Shown here: positions 36,259 to 44,367 of the stretch, one piece after another
Layout of the letters: each line of letters begins with the position of its first letter
How positions within the stretch are numbered: position 1 is the stretch's first letter
From: Pseudonocardia bannensis
Lineage (GTDB): Bacteria; Actinomycetota; Actinomycetes; Mycobacteriales; Pseudonocardiaceae
NCBI RefSeq assembly: GCF_012911875.1
Contig: NZ_JAAXKZ010000028.1
Location: 1 to 52,826, forward strand
Length of the DNA: 52,826 nt
Direction: 5' to 3'
Translations under genes and position numbers: made by a program
Notes under the pieces: model-generated
The model's database searches: none
What the model saw: only the letters and a program-made list of their open reading frames with translations
Told to the model about the DNA's origin: nothing

Positions 36259-38697
36259 GTGGGCCTGGCGATGCGGGTGATCGCGGCTCTGGGCGCCGGT
36301 CCACGGTGGGTCGCCGCACGGCCCCGACCCCGCTGGGTGCCGCCCGGCCTCGCGACCGGCACGGTGCTGCTGACGGTCGCGAGCGTGCTGGTCGCCGTCG
36401 GTGCGGTGAGCGGGTCCCCGGCGCAGGCCGGCCAGCGCCCGGCGGCGCAGCGCGGCCCGCTGCAGCCGTGCGCCCCGGACTGGGTGACCGCATGGCAGAC
36501 GAGCCCGCAGGCGGCGGCCGACGCGTCGACCGCGTCGACGGTGGCCGGACGTACCCTGCGCATGATCGTCCACCCGCAGGTCACCGGCTCGGAGATCCGG
36601 GTCCGGCTCTCCAACCGCTACGGCGCGGTGCCGCTGCTGGTCGGCGCGGTCTCCGCGGCCCACGCGAGTGTGGGAGCGGCGGTGGTGGACGGCACGGTCC
36701 GTCCGGTGTCCTTCGGCGGGCTGCCCGTCGTGGCCGTCCCGCCGGGGGCCGAACTGCTGAGCGACCCGATCCCATTCGTCGCCCAGGCCGGACAGCCGAT
36801 CGCGGTGAGCATGTTCCTGCCGGCGGCGCCCGACCGGGTCGCCACCCATCCCGTCGCGCTGCAGACCTCCTACGTCTCCGAGGCCGGCGACTTCGCCGAC
36901 GCCGTGGACGGCACCGCGTTCCGCACCCCGATCCGGTCCTGGCTGGTGCTCAGCGGCGTCGACGTGCTCGTGCCCCGGCCCGTCAACGCCGTCGTGCTGG
37001 TCGGTGACTCGATCACCGACGGGGTGGGCAGCGACCCCGATCGCGACGACCGCTGGTCCGACGCGCTGTCCGGCCGGCTCGCCCCAACCGGCGGCGGCGC
37101 CACGATGTCGGTGCTGAACGCCGGGATCTCCCGCAACCAACTGCTGTCCGACCGGCCCGACCTCGGGGGTGACTCGCCGGGCACCCGGTTCGTCCACGAC
37201 GTGGCCGCCGTGGCCGGGGTCACCGACGTGGTGCTGCACATCGGCACCAACGACATCGCGGCGGGTCGCGGCGCGGGGGAGATCATCCCCGGCCTGGTCC
37301 GGTTCGCCGACCAGGCGCGGGCCGCGGGGCTGCGGGTCTTCCTCACGACGATCACGCCGTCGGGGACGGGAGCGCACGGCACCCCGCAGGCCGTCGCGGT
37401 CCGCGACGCGGTGAACGGCTGGGTCCGCACCCAGGGGCCCGCGCACGCAGACGGGGTGTTCGACTTCGCGGCCGCGGTGGCCGAGCCGGCCCATCCCGCC
37501 CGGCTTCGGCCCGACTACGACTCCGGGGACGGGTTGCATCTGTCCGCGCTCGGCTATCGGGCCCTGGCCGGTGCGGTGCAGGCCGACCGGCTGACCGGCA
37601 GCCCGTGCCTCGACGAGGCGAAGGAGGCACGGGTGGCGGTGTCCGGAGCCCGCCGACCCCCTCCTGACGGGGGCCCGGGAGGCGACACCTCCGAACAGCC
37701 CGCTACAGGCTCGTTTCGCCGGGTACCTGGGGGGTCTGACCGAGAGAGGCCTGTCGGTCGAGGTAAGGCCGTGATCGGAATGGAGATCGCCCGGGAGATC
37801 GAGGTGTTCCTCGCGGTCGCCGAGGAACTGCACTTCGGCCGGGCCGCCGCGCGCCTGCACCTGACCCCGTCGCGGGTCAGCCAGGCGATCCGCGCCCTCG
37901 AGCGCCGCATCGGCGCGCCTCTGTTCGAGCGGACCAGCCGTAGCGTGCGGCTCACCCCGTTGGGCCGGACCCTGTTCGAGGAGGTGCGTCCGGCCTTCCA
38001 GCGGTTGGAGGAGGCGCTGCGCAGGGCCAAACGCGCGGCCGGCCGGGAGCCGCAGGGGGTGTTGAAGGTCTGTTTCGCCAACTCCCTGCGCGAGGAGGTG
38101 ACCGCCGCCCTGGTGCACGGCTTCACCGAGGTCTACCCCCGGGTCCCGCTGGTGCGCTACGCCTATCCCTCGGTGCAGCACCGTCAGTGGTGCGACCAGG
38201 AACGCGACGACGTGTTCGTCAGCTGGTTCCCGGACGAACCCGACTCCCTGGATCTGCCGCGGGTGGAGGTCGGACCGGTGATCATGCGGGAGCCCCGGTC
38301 GGTGATGGTCGGCGTCGACCACCCGCTGGCCGGGCACGACGTTGTCGACATCGAGGAACTCGCCGACCACGACGTGCTCTACCCGCCCCCGGTCACCCAG
38401 CGCTTCGCCGATGCCTGGACCCCGCCGGTCACTCCCGCCGGGCGGGCGATCCGCCGGGTACAGCGGATGACCGACAGCTACATGGAGGAGGCCGTCACGA
38501 TCGTGGTCCACGAACACATCGCCCACGTGACCATCACCCGGCTCCCCCCGGCGCTGCTGCGACCCGACCTGGTGCTGGTGCCGCTCACCGGCCTGCCGCC
38601 GTTCTGGCTCGCCTCCCTGTGGTCGGTCTCCGCCCAGAACATCTGGATCCGCGAGTTCGCCGAGTTGGCCGCGCACACCGGCCTGCACGCCGGATGA
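36259..38697 (+). CDS. secreted SGNH/GDSL hydrolase whose frame runs without a stop into a LysR regulator
   Basis: From the GTG at 36259 (GGGGCGAGGGGG upstream) an 812-codon frame is open to 38697. Residues 1-57 are a Sec-type signal (hydrophobic 30-50, cleavage after AQA). Residues 80-440 are an SGNH hydrolase: GDSITDGVGS with Ser251, GISRNQLL (Gly), HIGTNDIAAG (Asn), and DGLHLSALGY with Asp and His near 424-427. The hydrolase fold should end near residue 445. Residues 446-504 look like untranslated intergenic sequence, yet no stop occurs. From about 505 the frame is a LysR regulator. An exported DNA-binding domain makes no sense, so either the hydrolase has lost its stop or a base error hides one. 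The regulator is also annotated separately. Confidence 0.7.
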   Translation: MGLAMRVIAALGAGPRWVAARPRPRWVPPGLATGTVLLTVASVLVAVGAVSGSPAQAGQRPAAQRGPLQPCAPDWVTAWQTSPQAAADASTASTVAGRTLRMIVHPQVTGSEIRVRLSNRYGAVPLLVGAVSAAHASVGAAVVDGTVRPVSFGGLPVVAVPPGAELLSDPIPFVAQAGQPIAVSMFLPAAPDRVATHPVALQTSYVSEAGDFADAVDGTAFRTPIRSWLVLSGVDVLVPRPVNAVVLVGDSITDGVGSDPDRDDRWSDALSGRLAPTGGGATMSVLNAGISRNQLLSDRPDLGGDSPGTRFVHDVAAVAGVTDVVLHIGTNDIAAGRGAGEIIPGLVRFADQARAAGLRVFLTTITPSGTGAHGTPQAVAVRDAVNGWVRTQGPAHADGVFDFAAAVAEPAHPARLRPDYDSGDGLHLSALGYRALAGAVQADRLTGSPCLDEAKEARVAVSGARRPPPDGGPGGDTSEQPATGSFRRVPGGSDRERPVGRGKAVIGMEIAREIEVFLAVAEELHFGRAAARLHLTPSRVSQAIRALERRIGAPLFERTSRSVRLTPLGRTLFEEVRPAFQRLEEALRRAKRAAGREPQGVLKVCFANSLREEVTAALVHGFTEVYPRVPLVRYAYPSVQHRQWCDQERDDVFVSWFPDEPDSLDLPRVEVGPVIMREPRSVMVGVDHPLAGHDVVDIEELADHDVLYPPPVTQRFADAWTPPVTPAGRAIRRVQRMTDSYMEEAVTIVVHEHIAHVTITRLPPALLRPDLVLVPLTGLPPFWLASLWSVSAQNIWIREFAELAAHTGLHAG
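37771..38697 (+). CDS. LysR-family transcriptional regulator
   Basis: About 308 aa from the GTG at 37771, which has GAGG seven bases upstream; the ATG at 37780 is an alternative (305 aa). The winged helix-turn-helix is in the first 60 residues (EIEVFLAVAEELHFGRAAAR, then LTPSRVSQAIRALERRIGAP). The LysR substrate-binding domain follows (about 95-300). It lies in the same reading frame as the preceding hydrolase, but it has its own ribosome binding site and a canonical LysR start, so independent translation is the likely functional mode. Its ligand is unknown and no divergent partner is adjacent. Confidence 0.85.
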   Translation: MIGMEIAREIEVFLAVAEELHFGRAAARLHLTPSRVSQAIRALERRIGAPLFERTSRSVRLTPLGRTLFEEVRPAFQRLEEALRRAKRAAGREPQGVLKVCFANSLREEVTAALVHGFTEVYPRVPLVRYAYPSVQHRQWCDQERDDVFVSWFPDEPDSLDLPRVEVGPVIMREPRSVMVGVDHPLAGHDVVDIEELADHDVLYPPPVTQRFADAWTPPVTPAGRAIRRVQRMTDSYMEEAVTIVVHEHIAHVTITRLPPALLRPDLVLVPLTGLPPFWLASLWSVSAQNIWIREFAELAAHTGLHAG

Positions 38698-39133
38698 CTG
38701 GACCCCGACGGAGACTGAGACCTTCGTTACCCGGGGCGGGAACGCGGGGCCGTCCCGTGCCGTGCCACCTCGAACCCGGCCGCAGCGTCCACCCCCGGTG
38801 ACCTGCGAAGGGAACCGGCTGCGGCCCGGCGTGCCGACGTCGGGGCATGATCATGAAGCTCGGCTACACGATGCTGTAGCGGGCAGTCCTTGATGGCCGT
38901 GTTCGAGCGGCCGAGGGTTTGGTCGTACGAGACGCCCGGTGCGTGAACCACACACCCTCGGAGTACACGACGTACGGGTCCTACCTTATGCCCCTCCGAC
39001 AATCGCGCGTCACCGGGTCCCGCCGATCACAGCTGCATCGCGCCCACCGATCGACGTGACGCATGGAACTGCATGCGGCGGTACAGATCTGCGGACACAT
39101 GCGCCCCGAGGGTTCCGACCGAAAGGACACCTG
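38698..39133. other. intergenic region before the PAS-PP2C gene cluster
   Basis: 436 bp in which I see no credible gene. Short open frames here lack codon bias and ribosome binding sites. No recognisable sigma-factor promoter pair stands out. It probably holds the promoter for the small gene at 39134 and the signalling gene after it. Confidence 0.4.
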
Positions 39134-39367
39134 ATGAATCCGAACCGTCCTGAAGTGCGCCCGACCACGGAGCTGGTGAGCGACGAGCCGGCATCCCCGC
39201 TGTGGATCGACCGCCTCGTGGAACTGCACGTCCTGGCCGCCAACGGCGACACGGCGGCGGCTGCGGCGGCGGCGAGCTGGATGGCCGAGGACGGAGAGGC
39301 CCGCCGGGTGTGGGAGGACGTACAGCGGACCTGCGATCAGGTCCGAGCTGCCCGCCCGGGGGAGTGA
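39134..39367 (+). CDS. small hypothetical protein upstream of the PP2C-STAS gene
   Basis: 77 aa from the ATG at 39134, preceded by AAAGGA. It is mostly helical and rich in Ala and Trp at its end (VELHVLAANGDTAAAAAAAS, then WMAEDGEARRVWEDVQRTCD). There is no membrane segment or named motif. The 75-bp gap and shared strand with the partner-switching protein at 39443 suggest one transcript and perhaps a regulatory relationship. I do not recognise a family. Confidence 0.65.
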   Translation: MNPNRPEVRPTTELVSDEPASPLWIDRLVELHVLAANGDTAAAAAAASWMAEDGEARRVWEDVQRTCDQVRAARPGE

Positions 39368-39442
39368 GGTGCCCTTCACCGGTCGGCCCCGGCCCTGCGG
39401 AGTGATCATGCTCGTCGGCGGCTCGATCCGGTGGGACCGGTC

Positions 39443-41449
39443 GTGAGCACGGACTGCCGGGTCGCCGAGTCGGACGCGGGTGAGCCGGACCCACGGGTGT
39501 TCCGCGATCCGCGGATGGTCGCCGCGTGCTTCGAGGATCTGCCGGCATGCGTGTTCGTCTTCGAGGGACCGGACCACGTCTTCGCGGCGGTCAATCGAGC
39601 GGGGCGCGCCCTGCTGAGTCCCACCCGCCGAGTGATCGGTCTTCCCTACCGGGAAGCGCTCCCCGAGGTGGCCGGGCAGCGACTGGTGGACCTGCTCGAC
39701 AGGGCCTACACGAGTGGGCGGCCGGTCTCCGGGCGCGAGTGGCGCGTCCTGCTGGACACCGAGGGCGACGGCCGGCTCCGGGAGTTCTACCTCGACTTCA
39801 CGGTGGTACCGACCCGTCCCGGCGCCGACGCGGTGCGCGGGGTGGTCTGGCACGCGATGGACGTGACGGACGTGGTGGCGGCCCGGCGGGCGGCCGAGGC
39901 CCAGGCCACCGCGTTCGAACAGCGCTACCAGGCTGCGTTGGACGTGGTCATGGCCCTGCAGCGCAGCCTGCTGCCGGAGCGGTTACCGGTGCTGCCCGGG
40001 GTCGGGATGGCGGCCCGATACCTGGTCGCCGACAGCGAGCAGGGCGCCGGCGGCGACTGGTTCGACGCGGTGCCGCTCGGCGACGGCCGGGTCGGGCTGG
40101 TCGTCGGCGACGTCGTGGGCTCCGGCACGCGGGCCTCGGCGGTGATGGGCCAGCTGCGGGCGGTGCTGATGGAGCTCTTCCTCGACGGTTGCGAGCTGCC
40201 CGAGGTGCTGGCGCGGCTGGACCGCTTCGTCGCCCGGGTGCCCGGGGCGGTGGCCAGCACGGTGTGCGTGGCCCTGCTCGACCCGGCCGAGGGGCGGCTG
40301 GACTACGCCTGCTGCGGCCATCCGCCGCCCCTGGTGCTGGCCGCGGACGGGCAGGTCCGTTACCTGCCCGTCGAACCGGGCGGGCCTCTCGGCGTCGCCG
40401 CCGCCACCACCGCGACCCCGGTGCAGACCGTCTGGCTGAAGGCCGGTGACGTGGCGCTGCTCTACACCGACGGACTGGTCGAGCGCCCCGACCGGCCGTT
40501 GCAGCAGGGCCTGGATCTGCTGCGGATCGTCGCCGATGACGCGCGGACGCAGGGCACCCCTCCCATGATGGCCGCTACGGTCCCGGACCGGGTGTGCGAG
40601 CTGACCGTGGAACGCATGACCCGGGACGGCCACACCGACGACGTGACCCTGCTGGCGGTGCAGTGGACCGGGGCCCGCCCGACGCCGTTCCACGCCGATC
40701 TCCCCGCGTTCCCGGGCGCGCTGGCGCCGCTTCGCGCCCGGCTCGACGACTGGCTCGTGTCGCTGGGCGGTAGTGACGACGACGTGCACGCCGTCCGGTT
40801 CGCCGTGCTCGAGGCCCTCAGCAACGTCATCGAACACGCCTACCCCGACGACGCGGGATCGGTGCGGGTCGAGGGGGTCCTCGACGCCACCGGCCGGATC
40901 TGCATGACGGTCGCCGACGTCGGTCGCTGGGCGGTTCCACCGCCCCATCCCGGCAACCGGGGGCGGGGGTTGGCGCTGATCCGTGCCTGTATGGACACCG
41001 TGGAGATCGACAGCAGCGCGACCGGCACCACGGTCCTGATGGACCGTGCGCTGAGCCACCTACCCGCCGTCGGCCCCGACCGCGCGGGTCCGCGACCCGC
41101 CGTCGCGTTCGGAGAGGACGGCTTCCGCGTCGAGCTCATCGAGGCCGGCTCGCCGCAGGTGGCGGTGCGCGGACCGATCGACCTGTGCACCGTCACCGAA
41201 CTGCACCAACGCCTCCAGGAGGCCGGCCGCGGCGGGGCGCTGCCGCTGACGATCGATCTCAGCGGCGTGACGCACCTGGCCAGTGCCGGCGTCCAGCTGC
41301 TCTACCAGCTGACCGAGCAGATGGCCGCGGACGGCCGCCGGCTGCAACTGGTCGCCCCGGCCGGCACCGCCGCCCACCAGGTCCTGGCTCTCACCGCCCT
41401 GAACCAGCTCGCCGACATCGTGGAGACCCCCGAGGGGCTCCCGCGCTGA
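39443..41449 (+). CDS. PAS-PP2C phosphatase-HATPase-STAS partner-switching fusion protein
   Basis: 668 aa. PAS (about 25-150), SpoIIE/RsbU PP2C phosphatase (about 165-405, LQRSLLPERLP at its start and GGDWFD inside), RsbW-type HATPase (427-535, LEALSNVIEHAYPDD) and STAS (560-660) with Ser614 in LASAGV at the phosphorylation site. In general-stress systems the phosphatase dephosphorylates the STAS protein, which then binds the HATPase kinase and frees a sigma factor; here all three are in one chain. It has the same domain order as the end of the 1866-residue protein. The GTG at 39443, with GGTGGGA upstream, is preferred over one 12 bp earlier. No transmembrane segment is seen. Confidence 0.92.
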   Translation: MSTDCRVAESDAGEPDPRVFRDPRMVAACFEDLPACVFVFEGPDHVFAAVNRAGRALLSPTRRVIGLPYREALPEVAGQRLVDLLDRAYTSGRPVSGREWRVLLDTEGDGRLREFYLDFTVVPTRPGADAVRGVVWHAMDVTDVVAARRAAEAQATAFEQRYQAALDVVMALQRSLLPERLPVLPGVGMAARYLVADSEQGAGGDWFDAVPLGDGRVGLVVGDVVGSGTRASAVMGQLRAVLMELFLDGCELPEVLARLDRFVARVPGAVASTVCVALLDPAEGRLDYACCGHPPPLVLAADGQVRYLPVEPGGPLGVAAATTATPVQTVWLKAGDVALLYTDGLVERPDRPLQQGLDLLRIVADDARTQGTPPMMAATVPDRVCELTVERMTRDGHTDDVTLLAVQWTGARPTPFHADLPAFPGALAPLRARLDDWLVSLGGSDDDVHAVRFAVLEALSNVIEHAYPDDAGSVRVEGVLDATGRICMTVADVGRWAVPPPHPGNRGRGLALIRACMDTVEIDSSATGTTVLMDRALSHLPAVGPDRAGPRPAVAFGEDGFRVELIEAGSPQVAVRGPIDLCTVTELHQRLQEAGRGGALPLTIDLSGVTHLASAGVQLLYQLTEQMAADGRRLQLVAPAGTAAHQVLALTALNQLADIVETPEGLPR

Positions 41450-41473
41450 CGGGGCTCGGGCCGGCGCGGTGGC

Positions 41474-41869
41474 TCAGCGGTCCTTGCGCCGGCCCAGCCG
41501 CAGTGGGTTGCCGCCCCGGGAGGCCGGCTCGTCGGGGATCCGCGGCAGCGGCCCGGTGGGTGTGTCCTCACGGTCCAGCCGGTCGATCACCCATTCGACG
41601 GCCATGGCGCCGGGGGAGACGCCGCGCTCGGCGGCGAGCCGTCGCAGTTGCTCGATGCGCAGCGCCGGCAGCCGGAGCGCGAAGACCTGGGCCGAACCGA
41701 AGCGCCCGGTCAGCTCGGTGACGCCCTGCTCGGACTCCGGGGACAGGGCGGCGAGGTAGGAGTCGAGCTCGGGATCGTCCGGGGGGAGTGCGGCGCCCGT
41801 CGCGGACGCGGCAGCGGACTCGTCGGAAGGGCGCTGCCGCGACCGACGGCGATCGCGGAACGAAGGCAT
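41474..41869 (-). CDS. hypothetical protein with a ribbon-helix-helix-like segment
   Basis: 131 aa. Basic ends flank a central segment, VFALRLPALRIEQLRRLAAE, then RGVSPGAMAVEWVIDRLDRE, that looks like a strand followed by two helices, as in CopG/Arc DNA-binding antitoxins. No toxin gene is next to it. It shares the strand with copZ and csoR, 34 bp downstream of copZ, and may be the last gene of that transcript. The DNA-binding role is an inference from pattern only. Confidence 0.65.
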   Translation of the reverse strand: MPSFRDRRRSRQRPSDESAAASATGAALPPDDPELDSYLAALSPESEQGVTELTGRFGSAQVFALRLPALRIEQLRRLAAERGVSPGAMAVEWVIDRLDREDTPTGPLPRIPDEPASRGGNPLRLGRRKDR

Positions 41870-41903
41870 GCCGGCAGCCTACGACCGCCGGCTGCGGCGG
41901 CCC

Positions 41904-42125
41904 TCAGTCGGCGAGGGAGAACCCGGCCTCGACCACGGCGGCGTTGATCTCGTCGCGGCCGAGTTCGCGGTCGCTGAGCACGGTGACCGCACCGGACTCC
42001 AGGTCGACCTCGACGGAGCGCACCCCGTCCAGTTCACCGAGTTCCTCGGTGACGGACATCGTGCAGTGCCCGCAGGTCATCCCGAGGACGGTGACGCTGC
42101 TGCGGAACGGTGTCTCGACACTCAT
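41904..42125 (-). CDS. copZ: heavy-metal-associated domain protein (copper chaperone)
   Basis: 73-aa ferredoxin-like HMA domain. VLGMTCGHCTMSVTEELGEL has the Cu(I)-binding Cys18-x-x-Cys21 pair. Such chaperones carry Cu(I) in the cytoplasm to a CopA-type ATPase, which is not in this window. The ATG at 42125 follows GGAGG. It sits 86 bp downstream of csoR on the same strand and is presumably derepressed by copper. Confidence 0.93.
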   Translation of the reverse strand: MSVETPFRSSVTVLGMTCGHCTMSVTEELGELDGVRSVEVDLESGAVTVLSDRELGRDEINAAVVEAGFSLAD

Positions 42126-42211
42126 GGGGGCCTCCAGGACTGAGCGGGGCGAACGGACGGTGGCGGATGGTGGCAGAGCGGACCGGTCGCCCCGCGGGGG
42201 GCCCGCAGCGG

Positions 42212-42493
42212 TCAGGAACGGACGAGCCGGGCGATCGCCTCCGCCGCCTCCTGCACCTTGGCCTCACCCTCCTGCCGGCCGGTCCGCGCTGCTTCCACGA
42301 CGCACCCGGACATGTGCTCGGAGAGCAGTTCGAGCGCGAAGGACTGCAGGGCCCGCGTCGCGGCGGAGACCTGGGTCAGGACGTCGATGCAGTAGACGTC
42401 CTCGGAGACCATGCGCTGCAGGCCGCGGACCTGGCCCTCGATGCGGCGCAGGCGCCGCAGGTGGGCCTCACGGCTGTCGGTGTACGCGGGCAT
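42212..42493 (-). CDS. csoR: CsoR-family copper-sensing repressor
   Basis: 93 aa, all-helical DUF156/CsoR family. Cys35, His60 and Cys64 occupy the Cu(I) ligand positions of Mycobacterium CsoR (YCIDVL and LLSEHMSGC), so copper rather than nickel, persulfide or formaldehyde is the likely signal. The ATG at 42493 follows GGAGG. A pseudo-palindromic operator is 34 bp upstream. It heads the csoR-copZ unit. Confidence 0.94.
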   Translation of the reverse strand: MPAYTDSREAHLRRLRRIEGQVRGLQRMVSEDVYCIDVLTQVSAATRALQSFALELLSEHMSGCVVEAARTGRQEGEAKVQEAAEAIARLVRS

Positions 42494-42526
42494 GAGTCCT
42501 CCCGGCTCGGTCGCTGCACTCGATCA

Positions 42527-42541
42527 TACCCAGCGGGGGTA
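42527..42541. promoter_or_regulatory. csoR operator: CsoR operator
   Basis: The sequence TACCCAGCGGGGGTA, with TACCC/GGGTA arms, matches the usual GC-rich CsoR box and lies 34 bp upstream of the csoR start. Binding here would repress csoR-copZ until Cu(I) is present. Confidence 0.75.
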
Positions 42542-42828
42542 CGGCGCCCCAGCTCGCCGCTGGGGACCTGCGGCCGCTGAGTGATCGCTGATCGTGCTCG
42601 GAGGGTGACCGAATGTCGGTGACCTCACCCGGGAAGGGGCATGCGTGCGGTCGGCACGATCGGTAACGTGCCGGTCACGGCCACGGGGGTGGCTGCGCGG
42701 CGTGTCCGAGGTGGGGCGCGGTTCCCGATCCGGGTGATGGGGGCCGGGTCGGCGTCAGCGTGCTCGATGCCGGCCTGCGTCATCTCTGCTCAGCCGAGAC
42801 CAGGTGACGACCGGACGGGGAGGCGTCG

Positions 42829-43065
42829 ATGAGCGGGATCGGCAGCGCACGACGGGACATTAGTGACGAGCGGTCCGTGCCGTCGGGCGCGATCCCGAGT
42901 CCGCGGACGGCGGCGGACGCCTACCGGGTCTCCGACGATCAGGTCCACCGCGCTCGCCTGGTCGTTGCCGAGAACTCGGCCGGTTCGGAGGATCTGCGCG
43001 AGCTGCTCGACATGCTCGGCCTGATCTCGTCGAACCCCGACCAGCCGCCGCCGGTCAGCCGCTGA
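42829..43065 (+). CDS. small hypothetical protein
   Basis: 78 aa from the ATG at 42829, which has GGGGAGG five bases upstream. The N-terminus is polar; the C-terminal half (RVSDDQVHRARLVVAENSAG, then DLRELLDMLGL) looks like a helical hairpin. I recall similar small proteins in Pseudonocardiaceae but know no function. It stands alone between the csoR operator region and the tRNA cluster. Confidence 0.6.
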   Translation: MSGIGSARRDISDERSVPSGAIPSPRTAADAYRVSDDQVHRARLVVAENSAGSEDLRELLDMLGLISSNPDQPPPVSR

Positions 43066-43378
43066 CCCTCCGAGGCTTCCGGCCCGGCGTCGTTCTCCGG
43101 ATCCGACGCCGGCCCCGGGGCTGCCGGCACGTACCCCGGTCGACATGGCGACCGTTCCGGGAGATGTCCGGAAGCTACCGGTTCATCCGGTCTGCCGCTC
43201 CTCGAATGCGAGGTGCGGGAGTTCCGGCAGAGCCCGCGATCATGGTGGCCGAGGTCACAAAACAGTCGGTGGCGGCAAAATCCCAGGTCGGCGCCTCCGG
43301 GCCGGGTGCCCCTCGGGGCGTTCAAGGCCTCCTGACCTGCGATTTCAGGGTGCGGTGAGGCATGGGGTATCCCCGGTT
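43066..43378. other. non-coding stretch before the tRNA cluster
   Basis: About 310 bp without a supported gene. Both strands have short open frames without bias. Confidence 0.4.
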
Positions 43379-43407
43379 TTGGGTAGCTGGAGGGCCTGCC
43401 CTATGCT
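43379..43407 (+). promoter_or_regulatory. tRNA cluster promoter
   Basis: TTGGGT at 43379-43384 and TATGCT at 43402-43407, with 17-bp spacing, are the best housekeeping-type -35/-10 pair upstream of tRNA-Glu. A perfect CCAACGG-CAAG-CCGTTGG hairpin follows in the 5' leader (43419-43436). Confidence 0.6.
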
Positions 43408-43463
43408 TGGTCTCGCTCCCAACGGCAAGCCGTTGGAGGGCAAGGATCGCCCCGGTGATCCAA

Positions 43464-43536
43464 GCCCCCATCGTCTAGCGGCCTAGGACTCCGCCCTTTC
43501 AAGGCGGCAGCGCGGGTTCGAATCCCGTTGGGGGTA
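43464..43536 (+). tRNA. tRNA-Glu (UUC anticodon)
   Basis: A full cloverleaf can be drawn: the acceptor pairs GCCCCCA with TGGGGGT, and the anticodon loop CTTTCAA gives TTC. The T-arm has GGTTCGAATCC. The discriminator is A43536; no CCA is encoded. It is the first gene of a Glu-Asp-Phe cluster. Confidence 0.95.
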
Positions 43537-43555
43537 CGTACGATGCACGAAGCAA

Positions 43556-43629
43556 GGCCCAGTGGCGCAGTTGGTTAGCGCGTCGCCCTGTCACGGCGAA
43601 GGTCGCGGGTTCGAGTCCCGTCTGGGTCG
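43556..43629 (+). tRNA. tRNA-Asp (GUC anticodon)
   Basis: 74 nt. The acceptor GGCCCAG pairs with CTGGGTC (one G-U), the anticodon loop CTGTCAC gives GTC, and the T-arm has GGTTCGAGTCC. The discriminator is G43629, as expected for Asp. Confidence 0.95.
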
Positions 43630-43666
43630 CTCCCTTCCGGGGTCCGGTGAATGTTCCGGACCGTCC

Positions 43667-43740
43667 GGCCAGGTAGCTCAGTTGGTACGAGCGTCCGCCT
43701 GAAAAGCGGAAGGTCGGCGGTTCGACCCCGCCCCTGGCCA
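43667..43740 (+). tRNA. tRNA-Phe (GAA anticodon)
   Basis: 74 nt. The acceptor GGCCAGG pairs with CCTGGCC, the anticodon loop CTGAAAA gives GAA, and the T-arm has GGTTCGACCCC. The 3' end from 43715 is part of the left attachment site of an integrated element; the gene itself is left intact by integration. Confidence 0.95.
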
Positions 43741-43741
43741 C
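43715..43741. repeat. attL: attL: 27-bp tRNA-Phe 3' end
   Basis: The 27 bp running from the T-arm to just past the acceptor end of tRNA-Phe are repeated exactly at 50571-50597 in the same orientation. This is the usual footprint of a tyrosine-integrase element that targets a tRNA 3' end. Confidence 0.85.
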
Positions 43742-43845
43742 ACCTTCTCACCAGGCATTTCTATGCGCCTGGCTCTCCCTGAGACGCTCAGCTTTAGCAG
43801 TCGCTGTAGCAACGGGGTCATCCAACGACGGATGTAGCTCTCGGC

Positions 43846-44292
43846 TCAGAACGAGATGCCGAAGCCCGCACTGCCGCCTCCCTTGTTCTTGACCTTGAAG
43901 TCCACGATCCACCATGCGGCGATCGAGGCAGCTGAGATGCGGATCGCAGGCGGGTGGAGCGACGGGCCGGTCGCGCTGGCAATCATCACTTTGATCAGGT
44001 TCAGAGCGGGCTCCCCGGGCCCACCTCCTCCGGGGGCGACGGAGTCCAGCATCGGCTGTGTGATCCCGCTGATCGCTTGACGCAGCTCGTCGTGGCTACC
44101 GCGGAACCGTCGTGCGTCGGGCGTTGCCGCAATCGACTCGTGCAAGGACTGCTGCGTGGCCTCCTCGAACTGGCGGCTGCTCACGGGCTGCCCCTGGATC
44201 AGCCAGCTCCCGGTGAGGACGTTGAGCACGTTGGGGCACGGACGCTCGTTCTCGGCCGCGTCGATCAAGGCCAGCAGTCGCTCGTCAGGCAT
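43846..44292 (-). CDS. hypothetical protein of the tRNA-Phe element
   Basis: 148 aa from the ATG at 44292 (GGAG five bases upstream). The middle (NVLTGSWLIQGQPVSSRQFE, then EATQQSLHESIAATPDA) is helical. The C-terminus has a small Ala/Ile-rich segment (AIRISAASIAAWWIVDFKV) and ends KGGGSAGFGISF, a Gly-rich tail. I recognise no family. It sits between attL and the broken integrase on the same strand as the integrase. Confidence 0.65.
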   Translation of the reverse strand: MPDERLLALIDAAENERPCPNVLNVLTGSWLIQGQPVSSRQFEEATQQSLHESIAATPDARRFRGSHDELRQAISGITQPMLDSVAPGGGGPGEPALNLIKVMIASATGPSLHPPAIRISAASIAAWWIVDFKVKNKGGGSAGFGISF

Positions 44293-44367
44293 GGCTACTC
44301 CGCTCTTTGGTCTAGCTGCGTCGGTTAGCCGGTCTAACACAGCTCCTGGGTCTTGGCAGGCTGCGCG

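Noticed and set aside
41474..41869. Antitoxin of a toxin-antitoxin pair
   Set aside because: The ribbon-helix-helix-like segment is only suggestive and no toxin gene lies beside it, so no such system is claimed.
43499..43741. Minus-strand frame reading ARGGVEPPTFRFSG
   Set aside because: It is the well-known spurious translation across tRNA genes (Asp and Phe).
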